From an uncultured Pseudomonadota bacterium (lineage in GTDB: Bacteria; Pseudomonadota; Gammaproteobacteria; Steroidobacterales; Steroidobacteraceae): a stretch of DNA of 64,000 bases. Where the stretch lies: contig CAMLGF010000010.1 in assembly GCA_946479515.1 (NCBI GenBank), forward strand, positions 20,274-84,273, in the 5' to 3' direction. Shown here one piece after another: positions 7,944-16,673 of the stretch. Below the pieces are notes generated by a model that worked only from the letters and a program-made list of their open reading frames with translations, did not search any database and was not told the DNA's origin. The translations under genes and the position numbers were made by a program. Positions within the stretch are counted from its first letter, which is position 1. Each line of letters starts with the position of its first letter.

Positions 7944-10028
7944 GTGGCCGCTGCCAGCCAGAAATCCGCGATGAGCACGATGCTGCGTTCCGGCATCGGC
8001 GTGCCCGTGGGCCTCATGGCCATCCTGGCCATGATGATCCTGCCGCTGCCGCCCATCGTGCTGGACGTGCTCTTCACGTTCAACATCGCGCTGTCGCTGG
8101 TGATCGTGATGGCCGTGTTCCAGGTGCGGCGACCGCTGGAATTCGCGATCTTTCCCACCGTGCTGTTGCTGGTGACCTTGCTGCGCCTGGCGCTCAACGT
8201 CGCCTCGACGCGCGTCGTGCTCATGCACGGACACGAGGGTTCGCACGCCGCCGGCAAGGTGATCGCAGCCTTCGGCGAATTCGTGATCGGCGGCAACTAC
8301 GCCGTCGGTGCCGTGGTGTTCATCATCCTCACCATCATCAACTTCGTCGTGGTGACCAAGGGCGCGGGCCGTGTCTCGGAAGTGAGCGCGCGCTTCGCAT
8401 TGGACGCCATGCCGGGCAAGCAGATGGCCATCGACGCCGATCTCAACGCCGGCATCATCACGCAGGAGCAGGCGCGTGAGCGCCGCGCCGAGGTGCGCGC
8501 CGAATCCGATTTCTATGGCTCCATGGACGGCGCCAGCAAGTTCGTGCGCGGCGACGCCGTCGCCGGCATCCTGATCATGATCATCAACCTGGTCGGTGGC
8601 CTGCTGATCGGCACGATGATGCACGACCTGCCGGCGGGCGAGGCCACCCGCAGCTACACGCTGCTGACCATCGGCGATGGCCTGGTGGCGCAGATCCCGG
8701 GACTGCTTCTGTCGGTCGCCGTGGCCATCATCGTCACGCGCATCTCGCGCGAGCAGGACGTGGGCGTCGAGCTGGGCAGGCAGCTGTTCGGCCAGCCCAA
8801 GGCGCTGGCCGTCGCCGCGGCGGTGCTCGGCGTGCTGGGTGTGGTGCCGGGAATGCCGAATCTCATGTTCCTGTCGTTCGCCGCGCTCGCCGGCTGGGGT
8901 GCATGGCGACTGCATCGCAAGCTCAATCAACCCGTGATCGAGGAGCAGCCACCCGAGCCCGAAACGCCGCCGCCGCCGCCCGAAGTGCAGGAGCTGTCGT
9001 GGGACGACGTGCGTCCGGTGGATGTCATCGGTCTGGAGGTGGGCTATCGACTGGTGCCGCTGGTCGACAAGACCAAGGGCGGCGATCTGCTGGCGCGCAT
9101 CCGCGGCATCCGCCGCAAGCTCACGCAGGAGCTCGGCTTCCTCGTGCAGGCCGTGCACATCCGCGACAACCTCGAGTTGGGACCCAACAGCTATCGCATC
9201 CGCCTCGCCGGCGTGGCCATCGGCGAAGCCGTGGTGCATCCGGAGCGCGAGCTCGCGATCAATCCGGGCCGCGTGTTCGGGCCGCTCAATGGCCTTGCCA
9301 CGCGCGACCCGGCCTTCGGCATGGAGGCCACCTGGATCGAGCCCGCGATGCGCGAGCATGCGCAATCGCTCGGCTACACGGTGGTGGACGCGGCCACCGT
9401 GATCGCCACGCATCTCTCGCATCTCATCCAGACGCATGCGCACGAGTTGTTCGGCCACGAAGAGGCGGAGCAGCTGCTGAAGTCACTGTCAAAGGCCGCG
9501 CCCAAGCTGGTGGAGGAACTGGTGCCCAAGGTGCTGCCGTTGGCCACAGTCGTTCGCGTCATGCAGGGCCTGCTGGCCGAGCGTGTGCCGATCCGCAACG
9601 TGCGCGCCATTGTCGAAGCGCTGGCGGAGGCGGGGCCGCGCTCCCAGGACACGCAGACGTTGATCGCGGCAGTCAGGGTTGCCCTGGGCCGGCAGATCGT
9701 CCAGGACATCGTCGGGCTCGCCGAAGAGTTGCCGGTCATCACACTTGAGCCCGATCTCGAGCGCCTACTGTCAAATGGCCTCGCAAATAACGGCTCGAGC
9801 CCCGGTCTCGAGCCCGGGCTGGCAGAGCGTTTGCAACGAGGTCTGCAGGACGCGGCCGCGCGTCAAGAACGTGGCGGTGAGCCGGCGGTGTTGCTGACAC
9901 CACCGAACCTCCGGGCGGCGTTGGCGAGGTTCTTCCGCGTGAGTGTTCCCGGCCTGCACGTGCTGGCCTGGAACGAGGTGCCGGACAACCGCCGCGTCCG
10001 CATGGTGACCGCGGTCGGCAGCCGGTAG
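7944..10028 (+). CDS. flhA: Flagellar export gate protein FlhA
   Basis: FlhA forms the nonameric ring of the export gate; its membrane part uses proton motive force and its cytoplasmic ring binds chaperone-substrate complexes. The 694-residue product (E. coli 692) has about eight hydrophobic helices in residues 1-330. The family signature DFYGSMDGASKFVRGD is followed by a proline-rich linker (~335-350) and the cytoplasmic domain to the C-terminus. It starts with GTG, as does flhB. flhF follows after 14 bases, with a short SD (ttggagaag). Confidence 0.97.
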   Translation: MAAASQKSAMSTMLRSGIGVPVGLMAILAMMILPLPPIVLDVLFTFNIALSLVIVMAVFQVRRPLEFAIFPTVLLLVTLLRLALNVASTRVVLMHGHEGSHAAGKVIAAFGEFVIGGNYAVGAVVFIILTIINFVVVTKGAGRVSEVSARFALDAMPGKQMAIDADLNAGIITQEQARERRAEVRAESDFYGSMDGASKFVRGDAVAGILIMIINLVGGLLIGTMMHDLPAGEATRSYTLLTIGDGLVAQIPGLLLSVAVAIIVTRISREQDVGVELGRQLFGQPKALAVAAAVLGVLGVVPGMPNLMFLSFAALAGWGAWRLHRKLNQPVIEEQPPEPETPPPPPEVQELSWDDVRPVDVIGLEVGYRLVPLVDKTKGGDLLARIRGIRRKLTQELGFLVQAVHIRDNLELGPNSYRIRLAGVAIGEAVVHPERELAINPGRVFGPLNGLATRDPAFGMEATWIEPAMREHAQSLGYTVVDAATVIATHLSHLIQTHAHELFGHEEAEQLLKSLSKAAPKLVEELVPKVLPLATVVRVMQGLLAERVPIRNVRAIVEALAEAGPRSQDTQTLIAAVRVALGRQIVQDIVGLAEELPVITLEPDLERLLSNGLANNGSSPGLEPGLAERLQRGLQDAAARQERGGEPAVLLTPPNLRAALARFFRVSVPGLHVLAWNEVPDNRRVRMVTAVGSR

Positions 10029-10042
10029 TTGGAGAAGACTGA

Positions 10043-11464
10043 ATGAAGATCCAGAGATACATGGCCAAGGACATGCGCAGCGCGCTCGCGCAGGTGCGTG
10101 CCGCCTTGGGTGAGGATGCCGTGATCCTCTCGTCCGGCCGTATCGGCGACGAGGTGGAAGTGGTCGCGGCCATGGACTTCGAGGCCGTGCAGCAAGTTGC
10201 GGCCCAGGCGATCGATGCGTCGGCGACGCATGCCGGGCACGGGCGAACGGCGAATCGCACGAGCACCGGCGGCGCCAGCCGCGCGCCGGCCACGCCGACC
10301 CACGCGGCCCGCAACGCCGTGCCGGACGAGCGGTTCGCCGCGCGTCCGGGCCGGATCGACGTGCGCGTCGACGACGATGACGCTGCCGCCCAGGCCGTTG
10401 CCGCCGATGCCCAAGCCCTCGATGCCCGGGGCGGGCGCGAACCGGCACGGGCGGCCGCGCGTCGCGCCTCGTCGCAGATTTCCGAGGATCTGTCGCCGGC
10501 CTTCGCCGCGCCGGAACCGCTGCCCTCGGGTTCCGAAGCGCAGGCCGCGCTGGCCAGCGAGATGAAAGACATGCGCCGACTGCTCGAGGCGCAGCTCGCG
10601 ACGCTCACCTGGAACGACTTCCAGCGCCGCTCGCCGGTGCAGGCCGCCATGCACAAGGAGCTGGCGCAGCTCGGCATGAGCAGCGACCTTTCGCACTCGC
10701 TGGTGCGCAAGATTCCCACCGGGCTCGGTTTCTCCGCGGCCCGCCGCTTCGCGCTCGCCACCATCGCGCGCACGGTGCAGGTCACCGGCGATCGCTGGCT
10801 GGAGAAGGGCGGCATCGTCGCCTTTGCCGGTCCCGCCGGCGCCGGCAAGACCACGCTGCTGGCCAAGCTCGCCGCGCGCTGGGTGATGCGCCACGGCCCG
10901 CGCCGCATCGCCATGATTTCGGCCGACTCGGTGCGCATTGGCGCGCACGAGCAGTTCCACACGCTCGGGCGACTGCTGGGCGTGACCACGCACAACGTGT
11001 TCGACGTCGCCGAACTACCCGAATTGCTTTACGAGCTGCGCAATTGCCAGTTCGTGATGATCGATACCGCGGGCACGAGTCCGCGCGACCCGGAGCTGGC
11101 GCGCCAGTTGCGGTTGCTCAGCCAGATGCAGGCCAGCATCGAGACCTCGCTGGTATTGCCGGCGAGCACGCAGGCCGGCGCCATCGACGAGGTGGTACAG
11201 CGCTTCGCGCTCGCGCGGCCGACCTCCTGCTGCATCACCAAGATCGATGAGGCCATGAATCTCGGTGGCATGTTGTCCGCGCTCATCCGCCACAAGCTCG
11301 CCGCCGCCTACGTGAGCGACGGCCAGCGGGTGCCCGAGGACCTCGCACCGGCGCGTGCGCACCAGCTGGTGAGCAAGGCCGTGGAGATCGCCAGCCACAA
11401 CGGCAACACCGCCGATGACGAAGTCATGCAGAGAAGGATTTCAGGAGCCAGGAATGGCCGCTAA
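10043..11464 (+). CDS. flhF: Flagellar biosynthesis GTPase FlhF (SRP family)
   Basis: FlhF is an SRP-type GTPase that places the flagellum at the cell pole and promotes early assembly. The 473-residue product starts with the FlhF N-domain (MKIQRYMAKDMRSALAQVR). A low-complexity Ala/Arg/Asp linker (~65-190) follows, then NG-type domains with the P-loop GPAGAGKTT at residues 263-271 and the DTAG motif at 341-344. Its presence together with flhG argues for polar flagellation. The C-terminal 11 bases overlap the flhG start. Confidence 0.95.
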   Translation: MKIQRYMAKDMRSALAQVRAALGEDAVILSSGRIGDEVEVVAAMDFEAVQQVAAQAIDASATHAGHGRTANRTSTGGASRAPATPTHAARNAVPDERFAARPGRIDVRVDDDDAAAQAVAADAQALDARGGREPARAAARRASSQISEDLSPAFAAPEPLPSGSEAQAALASEMKDMRRLLEAQLATLTWNDFQRRSPVQAAMHKELAQLGMSSDLSHSLVRKIPTGLGFSAARRFALATIARTVQVTGDRWLEKGGIVAFAGPAGAGKTTLLAKLAARWVMRHGPRRIAMISADSVRIGAHEQFHTLGRLLGVTTHNVFDVAELPELLYELRNCQFVMIDTAGTSPRDPELARQLRLLSQMQASIETSLVLPASTQAGAIDEVVQRFALARPTSCCITKIDEAMNLGGMLSALIRHKLAAAYVSDGQRVPEDLAPARAHQLVSKAVEIASHNGNTADDEVMQRRISGARNGR

Positions 11465-12335
11465 CCAGTCACCTTCCGGTACGTTCGAGCGATTCGGCGT
11501 GCACCCGAACCCGGTTCAGGTCATCGCCGTCACCGGCGGCAAGGGCGGCGTCGGCAAGACCACGGTGGCGGTGAATCTCGCCGCGTCGCTGGCCTCGCGC
11601 GGCAAGGAAGTGATGCTGCTCGACGGCGATCTCGGGCTCGCCAACGTGGACGTCTTCCTCGGCATCACGCCCCGACTGACCCTGGCCGACGTGCTCGCGG
11701 GCACCTGCTCGCTCGAGGAGGCCGTCATGGACACGCCGCAGGGCTTCAAGGTCGTGCCGGCGGCCTCGGGCATCGCGCAGCTCGCCGAGCTCGACACGAT
11801 GACCCATCTCGGCCTGGTGCGCGCCTTCGGCGACATCAGCACCCGCCTGGACGTCATGGTGGTGGACACCGCGCCCGGCATTGCCGGCTCCGTGCTGCAG
11901 TTCTCGCAGGCGGCGCAGCAGGTGCTGGTGGTGATCTGCGACGAGCCGGCTTCGCTCACCGATGCGTATGCGCTCATAAAGATCCTGAGCCGCGATCACG
12001 GCGTGAAGCAGTTCCGCGTGCTGGTGAACCAGGTGCGCGGGCGGGGCTTGGGCCAGGCGCTGTTCCAGCGCTTCGAGCGCGTGGTCAACCGCTTCCTGCA
12101 GGTCGAGCTGGATTATGTCGGCGAGATTCCCGAAGACCCGTTCTTGCGGCGCGCAATCCGTGAACAGCGTCCCGTTGTGACCGGTTACCCGACCTGCCCT
12201 TCGGCCGTGGCTCTCAAGACGCTCGCGCTGCGGGCCGATATGTGGCCAGTGGCGGAAGGGCCCAGAGGCAACGTGGAGTTTTTCGTAGAGCGCCTGATCA
12301 GGCGACCGTCGGTTCGCCTCGAGGTGGTCCGATGA
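11454..12335 (+). CDS. flhG: Flagellar number regulator FlhG/FleN (MinD-like ATPase)
   Basis: FlhG (FleN) is a MinD/ParA-type ATPase that limits flagellar number, antagonises the FleQ-type activator and works with FlhF. The 293-residue product has the deviant Walker A TGGKGGVGKT near residue 25, the Walker A' segment LLDGDLGLANVDVFLG and VVDTAPG. The start at 11454 is chosen over an in-frame ATG at 11415 because AGGAG lies 6 bases upstream and the extra residues lack family similarity. It overlaps flhF by 11 bases and fliA by four (atga). Confidence 0.95.
   Translation: MAANQSPSGTFERFGVHPNPVQVIAVTGGKGGVGKTTVAVNLAASLASRGKEVMLLDGDLGLANVDVFLGITPRLTLADVLAGTCSLEEAVMDTPQGFKVVPAASGIAQLAELDTMTHLGLVRAFGDISTRLDVMVVDTAPGIAGSVLQFSQAAQQVLVVICDEPASLTDAYALIKILSRDHGVKQFRVLVNQVRGRGLGQALFQRFERVVNRFLQVELDYVGEIPEDPFLRRAIREQRPVVTGYPTCPSAVALKTLALRADMWPVAEGPRGNVEFFVERLIRRPSVRLEVVR
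12214..12240 (+). promoter_or_regulatory. Possible FliA promoter inside flhG, upstream of fliA
   Basis: TCAAG, 15 bases, then GCCGATA resembles the FliA-dependent consensus described for Pseudomonas (TCAAG and GCCGATA boxes). It ends 91 bases before the fliA start. It lies inside flhG with GCC-GAT in reading frame, and that dicodon is common in this genome, so chance is a real alternative. Confidence 0.28.
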
Positions 12336-13051
12336 GCGGAGTCAGCGCCTACAGCCAGCGCGCCAGTGCCCGGGAAACCGAAGCGCTGGTCATGCGCCAT
12401 GCCGAACTGGTCAAGCGCATCGCCTACCACCTGGCCGGCAGGTTGCCGGCGTCGGTCGAGGTCGACGATCTGATCCAGGCCGGCATGCTCGGGCTGCTCG
12501 AAGCCGCGTCGAATTATTCCGCCGGTCGTGGGGCGAGTTTCGAAACCTACGCCGGCATCCGTATCCGTGGCGCCATGCTCGACGGCTTGCGGAAGCTCGA
12601 TTGGGCGCCGCGCTCGGTGCATCGCAAGGCGCGCGCCGTGGCCAATGCCATCCGCGAACTGGAGGCCGAGATCGGCCGCGAGGCGCGCGACATGGACGTG
12701 GCGCAGAAGATGGGTGTGTCGCTCGACGAGTATCACAAGATCGTCGAGGACGCGGCGGGTTGCCAGATCGCCAGCCTCACCACCGAGGAAGGCGAGATCA
12801 ATGCCACCGACCCGGAAGCGGATCCGTTCCGCGACGTGATGGACGAGAGGTTTCGCGAGGCGCTGACCGAGGCGATCTCCGGTCTTCCGGACCGTGAGCG
12901 CACCGTGATGTCGCTGTACTACGACGACGAGCTGAATCTCAAGGAGATCGGCGCGGTGCTCAAGGTGAGCGAATCGCGCATCTGCCAGATCCACGGCCAG
13001 GCGCTGTCGCGCCTGCAGGCGCGGCTCTCCGGCTGGCGCGAGAGACTCTAG
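12332..13051 (+). CDS. fliA: Flagellar sigma factor FliA (sigma-28)
   Basis: FliA is the sigma factor for late flagellar and chemotaxis genes, held by the anti-sigma factor FlgM until the hook is complete. The 239-residue product (E. coli 239) has region 2 ([51 protein letters not shown]). It also has region 3 around [12 protein letters not shown], and region 4 with [21 protein letters not shown] and the helix-turn-helix [14 protein letters not shown]. The ATG at 12332 overlaps the flhG stop. At least one plausible target promoter lies in this window, in front of the second HDOD gene. Confidence 0.97.
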   Translation: MSGVSAYSQRASARETEALVMRHAELVKRIAYHLAGRLPASVEVDDLIQAGMLGLLEAASNYSAGRGASFETYAGIRIRGAMLDGLRKLDWAPRSVHRKARAVANAIRELEAEIGREARDMDVAQKMGVSLDEYHKIVEDAAGCQIASLTTEEGEINATDPEADPFRDVMDERFREALTEAISGLPDRERTVMSLYYDDELNLKEIGAVLKVSESRICQIHGQALSRLQARLSGWRERL

Positions 13052-13082
13052 AGGCAGAGTGGGTGAGAGGAGGAGTGACAAG

Positions 13083-13472
13083 ATGAGCAACAGCATGAAA
13101 TTCCTGGTCGTCGACGATTTCTCGACCATGCGCCGCATCGTGAAGAACTGCCTGCAGGAGCTCGGCTACACGGACATCACCGAGGCCGACGACGGCAACA
13201 CGGCGTTGCCGATGCTGAAGTCCGGCAACTTCGAGTTCCTGATCACCGACTGGAACATGCCCGGCATGCCGGGGCTCGAGCTGCTCAAGGCGGTGCGCGC
13301 CGATGCCAAGCTCGCCAAGCTGCCGGTGCTCATGCTCACGGCCGAGGCGAAGCGCGAGCAGATCATCGAGGCCGCGCAGGCGGGCGTGAGTGGCTACGTG
13401 ATCAAACCTTTCACGGCGGTCACGCTCAAGGAAAAAATCGACAAGATCCTCGCCGGCAAGGCCGCGGCCTGA
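13083..13472 (+). CDS. cheY: Chemotaxis response regulator CheY
   Basis: CheY is the single-domain receiver that, when phosphorylated by CheA, binds FliM and changes motor rotation. At 129 residues it equals E. coli CheY. It has the acidic pair D11-D12, phospho-acceptor D56, T86 and K108 at the canonical spacing. The ATG at 13083 is preferred over an in-frame GTG at 13059 because the strong SD GAGGAGG is placed for it. It sits directly after fliA and before cheZ. Confidence 0.96.
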   Translation: MSNSMKFLVVDDFSTMRRIVKNCLQELGYTDITEADDGNTALPMLKSGNFEFLITDWNMPGMPGLELLKAVRADAKLAKLPVLMLTAEAKREQIIEAAQAGVSGYVIKPFTAVTLKEKIDKILAGKAAA

Positions 13473-13494
13473 GGGCCGCAGCCTCCCCACGCCC

Positions 13495-14262
13495 ATGGCG
13501 CCGGTCGACCTGTCCAACGCGCAAATGCGCGAAAAATACGGTGCGCTGGTCGCGGCCCTGCAGGGCGCCGTCGAAGCCGGCGACGAAGCCGCATTCCGTG
13601 GCGCCTTCGAGTTGCTGCGCGAACAGCTCAGTGTCGAATTCATGCCGGAGCTCAAGCGGCTGACGGCCTCGGCCGAGTCGGCGCTGGCGCGTTTCCGTGA
13701 GCGGGCGCGCATCGATGCGCTGGCCGACCAGGAAGTGCCGGATGCGCGCAAGCGCCTGGCGCACGTGGTCAAGCTCACCGATGAGGCCGCGCACCGCACG
13801 CTGGATCTCGTGGAGAAGTCCGGGCCGCTGGTCGAACAGACCGCGCGCGAGGCCGCCGAACTGCTCGAGGCGTGGAGCGCCTACGGCAGCCGCGATTGCG
13901 CCGGCAACTCGCTCTGGCCCGAGCGCACGCTGAGCTTCCTGGAGCGATCGCTCACCGACGCCGACCGGGTGCGTTCGCTGCTCTCGGAGATGCTGATGGC
14001 CCAGGGCTACCAGGACATCACCGGGCAGATCATCCGCAGCGTGATCGCGCTGGTGGGCGAAATCGAAATGGTGCTCGGCCAGCTGGTCGCGCTCTCCAAT
14101 GGCGAGGACACGCGCCGCATGCCGGCGCTCAAACTACCGTCGCCGAACGGATCGCTGCACTCGGGGCTCGGCCCGCAGGTGCCGGGCCTGAGTTCGGCGG
14201 GCGACGCGGTGGCCGGACAGGACGACATCGACGCGCTGCTGGCCAGCATGGGTGGCTCGTAA
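13495..14262 (+). CDS. cheZ: CheY-P phosphatase CheZ
   Basis: CheZ dephosphorylates CheY-P, resetting the motor signal. The 255-residue product is a long helical hairpin with the active-site block MAQGYQDITGQ. Within it D174 and Q178 occupy the D-x-x-x-Q positions that act on CheY in E. coli (D143, Q147). The extreme C-terminus QDDIDALLASMGGS is the CheY-docking helix, joined by a flexible Pro/Ser/Gly linker (~205-240). It starts 22 bases after cheY and ends 9 bases before motC. Confidence 0.95.
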   Translation: MAPVDLSNAQMREKYGALVAALQGAVEAGDEAAFRGAFELLREQLSVEFMPELKRLTASAESALARFRERARIDALADQEVPDARKRLAHVVKLTDEAAHRTLDLVEKSGPLVEQTAREAAELLEAWSAYGSRDCAGNSLWPERTLSFLERSLTDADRVRSLLSEMLMAQGYQDITGQIIRSVIALVGEIEMVLGQLVALSNGEDTRRMPALKLPSPNGSLHSGLGPQVPGLSSAGDAVAGQDDIDALLASMGGS

Positions 14263-14271
14263 GGAGCGCCC

Positions 14272-15012
14272 GTGGACATACTTTCCGCCATCGGCTTCAT
14301 CCTGGCCCTGGTCGCGGTGCTGGTGGGCGCCGTGCTCAAGGGGGCGGGCATCCATGCATTGCTGTCGGCCGCCGCGTTCATGATCGTGGTGGTGGGCACG
14401 GTGGCCGCGATCTTCATCCAGACGCCGCTGCCGGTGTTCAAGCACGCGATGAGCCGGTTCTCCTGGGTGATCAAGCCGCCACCGCTCAGGGGCGAAGAGC
14501 TCATCCGCAAGATAGTCGAGTGGAGCAACATCGCGCGCAAGCAGGGCCTGCTCGGTCTGGAGCCGCTGGCCGAGCGCGAAGAGGACCCGTTCGTACGCCG
14601 CGGGCTTCAGCTGGTGGTCGATGGCGGCGAGCCGGAGAACATCCGCGCCATTCTCGAAGTGGAGATGGACGTGCGCGAGCATGCCGACACGCGCGCGGCC
14701 AAGGTCTACGAGGGCATGGGCATCTATTCGCCCACGCTCGGCATCATCGGCGCGGTGCTCGGGCTCATGGCCGTGATGCAGAACCTGGCGGATCCCTCCA
14801 AGCTGGGCCATGGCATCGCGGCGGCGTTCACCGCCACCGTGTACGGCATCGGTCTCGCCAACCTGTTCTTCCTGCCGATCGCCGGCAAGCTCAAGGGCAT
14901 CGTCGCCGAGCAGACGCAGATGCGTGAGCTCGTCATCGAGGGCGTGGTGTCCATCGTGCTTGGCGAGAACCCACGCGCCATCGAATCCAAGCTGCACGGA
15001 TTCTTGCATTAA
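14272..15012 (+). CDS. motC: Flagellar stator subunit MotC (MotA family)
   Basis: This is the proton-channel stator subunit that pairs with MotD to drive the motor. The 246-residue product starts at GTG (MDILSAIGFILALVAVLVG). It has four membrane helices: two N-terminal, then a large cytoplasmic loop, then two near residues 150-205 (YSPTLGIIGAVLGLMAVM and ATVYGIGLANLFFLPIAGKL). The length and IYSPTLGIIGAVLGL signature fit the MotC branch of Pseudomonas-like bacteria. Its TAA is abutted immediately by a REP-like element that separates it from motD. Confidence 0.94.
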   Translation: MDILSAIGFILALVAVLVGAVLKGAGIHALLSAAAFMIVVVGTVAAIFIQTPLPVFKHAMSRFSWVIKPPPLRGEELIRKIVEWSNIARKQGLLGLEPLAEREEDPFVRRGLQLVVDGGEPENIRAILEVEMDVREHADTRAAKVYEGMGIYSPTLGIIGAVLGLMAVMQNLADPSKLGHGIAAAFTATVYGIGLANLFFLPIAGKLKGIVAEQTQMRELVIEGVVSIVLGENPRAIESKLHGFLH

Positions 15013-15117
15013 TGGGGACATTCCTGATTTGCAGCAAATGGGGACGCGCCTCAATCGGCACTGATGCGCTGCGAGGTCCGACCCCCTTTCCAGGAAATAG
15101 GGAGTGACCCCGATCTC
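15013..15117. repeat. Two REP-like palindromic modules filling the motC-motD gap
   Basis: The 105 bases between the motC stop and the motD start consist largely of two palindromic modules. Module 1 has the direct repeat TGGGGAC at 15013 and 15039 flanking the palindrome ATTTGC-A-GCAAAT (15027-15039). Module 2 (15075-15109) is an imperfect hairpin pairing GGTC...CCCCTTTCC with GGAAATAGGG...GACC. The shape (short GC-rich palindrome with a GGGGAC or GGGGTC edge) resembles extragenic palindromes mobilised by RAYT/TnpA-REP transposases. No such transposase is in the window. Confidence 0.6.
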
Positions 15118-16209
15118 ATGGGCCGCCGCAAGAAAAAGCACGAGGAGCATGCCAACCACGAGGCGTGGGCCATCCCGTACGGCGACCTGATCACGCTGCT
15201 GCTGGCGTTCTTCGTGGTGATGTACGCCATCTCGTCGATCAACGAAGGCAAGTTCCGCGTGCTCTCGGATTCGCTGAACGCGGCATTCCGCGGCAATCCC
15301 ACCACCTTCGAGCCGGTGCAGATCGGCGAGAAGGCGCGCGGCACCGGCGCGGACATGGAGATGTCCATCATGACGCCTTCGCAGATCTCCGGCCGGCCGC
15401 GCTCTCTCGTGGAGGCGGTGCGCATCGATGGCGTGGACGGCAGAGGCGCCGGCGCCTCGCCGCTGCCCGGCGCCGGCCAGACCGGTCATGCGCAGCCGCT
15501 GACGATCGAAGGCCACCCCATGGCCGCCCAGCTGGCGCAGGTCGCCGACGAGCTGCAGGACGCGCTGCAGACACTGGTCGATGCCGATCTGGTCGCCGTG
15601 CGCCGCCACCAGTTCTGGCTGGAAGTCGAAGTGCGCAGCGACATCCTCTTTCCGAGCGGCGTGGCCACGCTCTCCGACGAAGCCTATCCGGCGCTCGATG
15701 CGCTCGCGGCGACGCTCCTGAAGTATCCCAACCCGCTGCGAGTCGAAGGCCATACCGACGATCGACCGATCAACACGCGCTACTACCCGTCGAACTGGGA
15801 GCTGTCCGCTGCGCGCGCCGCGAGCGTGGTGCATCGCTTCCAGCGCGCCGGCATCGCCGCCTCGCGGCTGTCGGTGATCGGCTTCGGCGAATTCCGCCCT
15901 GCGGCGCCCAATGACACGCCGGCGGGCCGCAACGCCAATCGTCGCGTGGTGGTGGTCATCCTCTCGGGTGACGGCGCGCCCGCGCCGTCCGATGCCGCCG
16001 GCATGGCGGATGAGGCCAGCCGCGCCGCCCAGCCCACCGCGCTGCCGCCGCTGGCAGCCGGTGCGAGCGGCGTTGTCCAGAACGATTCCAGCGCGACGGA
16101 AGCCACCGCCGCCGCCGCACCGGACGCCGCCGCGAACGGCGTTGGCACGGAAACTGCTCCTCTACCCGTAACTGTGGGTACAGGCGGCGGAAATCCGTCG
16201 CGGGAGTAG
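15118..16209 (+). CDS. motD: Flagellar stator subunit MotD (MotB/OmpA family)
   Basis: MotD anchors the stator to peptidoglycan and completes the ion channel with MotC. The 363-residue product has a basic N-terminus (MGRRKKKHEE), one membrane helix at ~21-38 (GDLITLLLAFFVVMYAIS) whose Asp at the start is the probable proton-binding residue, and a periplasmic linker. An OmpA-like domain follows (~170-280: DILFPSGVATLSDEA, VEGHTDDRPI, LSAARAASVVHRF, NRRVVVVI), then a disordered Ala/Pro tail. The ATG at 15118 follows the REP-like element; an in-frame ATG at 15064 would add 18 residues encoded by the repeat and is less likely. No strong SD precedes 15118. Confidence 0.93.
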   Translation: MGRRKKKHEEHANHEAWAIPYGDLITLLLAFFVVMYAISSINEGKFRVLSDSLNAAFRGNPTTFEPVQIGEKARGTGADMEMSIMTPSQISGRPRSLVEAVRIDGVDGRGAGASPLPGAGQTGHAQPLTIEGHPMAAQLAQVADELQDALQTLVDADLVAVRRHQFWLEVEVRSDILFPSGVATLSDEAYPALDALAATLLKYPNPLRVEGHTDDRPINTRYYPSNWELSAARAASVVHRFQRAGIAASRLSVIGFGEFRPAAPNDTPAGRNANRRVVVVILSGDGAPAPSDAAGMADEASRAAQPTALPPLAAGASGVVQNDSSATEATAAAAPDAAANGVGTETAPLPVTVGTGGGNPSRE

Positions 16210-16211
16210 TC

Positions 16212-16664
16212 ATGACCGAGCAAACATTCGGGGTCCTGGAGATCCTTCTCCTGGGTCTGCGGGCCTTCGGCCTGTTCGCCGCCTTCGCGGGGTTCGCCTG
16301 GGCGCTGATGCGCATGCGGCGTGAACACGCCGAGCAGATGGAGAAGGTGGTCGAGTCGCAGCGCGCGCTGGCAACGCAGAACGAGGCCCTGTCGGAACGC
16401 GTGGCCGCGCTCGCGACGCTGGTCGCCTCACTACCGCGCCGCGCCGAACCCCTAAGCGAGATCCCGCCGCCGCCGCGCATGAGCGCGCCGCGCCGCGATT
16501 CCGGCGTGCGCAGCTACGAAACCGCCAAGCGTCTGGCGCGCTCCGGCGCCAGCGTCGAAGAAATCATCGCCTCGAGCGGCGTGGCCGGTTCGGAGGCACG
16601 ACTGCTCCGCCGCCTGCATGCCCACCCGGCAACCCATGACGCGCGCCGCGATGACGCTGCCTGA
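16212..16664 (+). CDS. DUF2802 membrane protein of chemotaxis loci
   Basis: The molecular function is unknown. The 150-residue product has one N-terminal membrane helix (~9-32), then a coiled-coil-like stretch (REHAEQMEKVVESQRALATQNEALSE, in part) and a Pro-rich linker. The C-terminal DUF2802 domain (~100-140: YETAKRLARSGASVEEII, followed by SEARLLRRLH) looks like a small helix-turn-helix fold. DUF2802 genes occur next to motCD/cheW in Pseudomonas-type polar flagellar clusters, and here it follows motD after 2 bases. A role in the chemotaxis array or stator complex is inference from location. Confidence 0.75.
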   Translation: MTEQTFGVLEILLLGLRAFGLFAAFAGFAWALMRMRREHAEQMEKVVESQRALATQNEALSERVAALATLVASLPRRAEPLSEIPPPPRMSAPRRDSGVRSYETAKRLARSGASVEEIIASSGVAGSEARLLRRLHAHPATHDARRDDAA

Positions 16665-16673
16665 GGCCAAACC

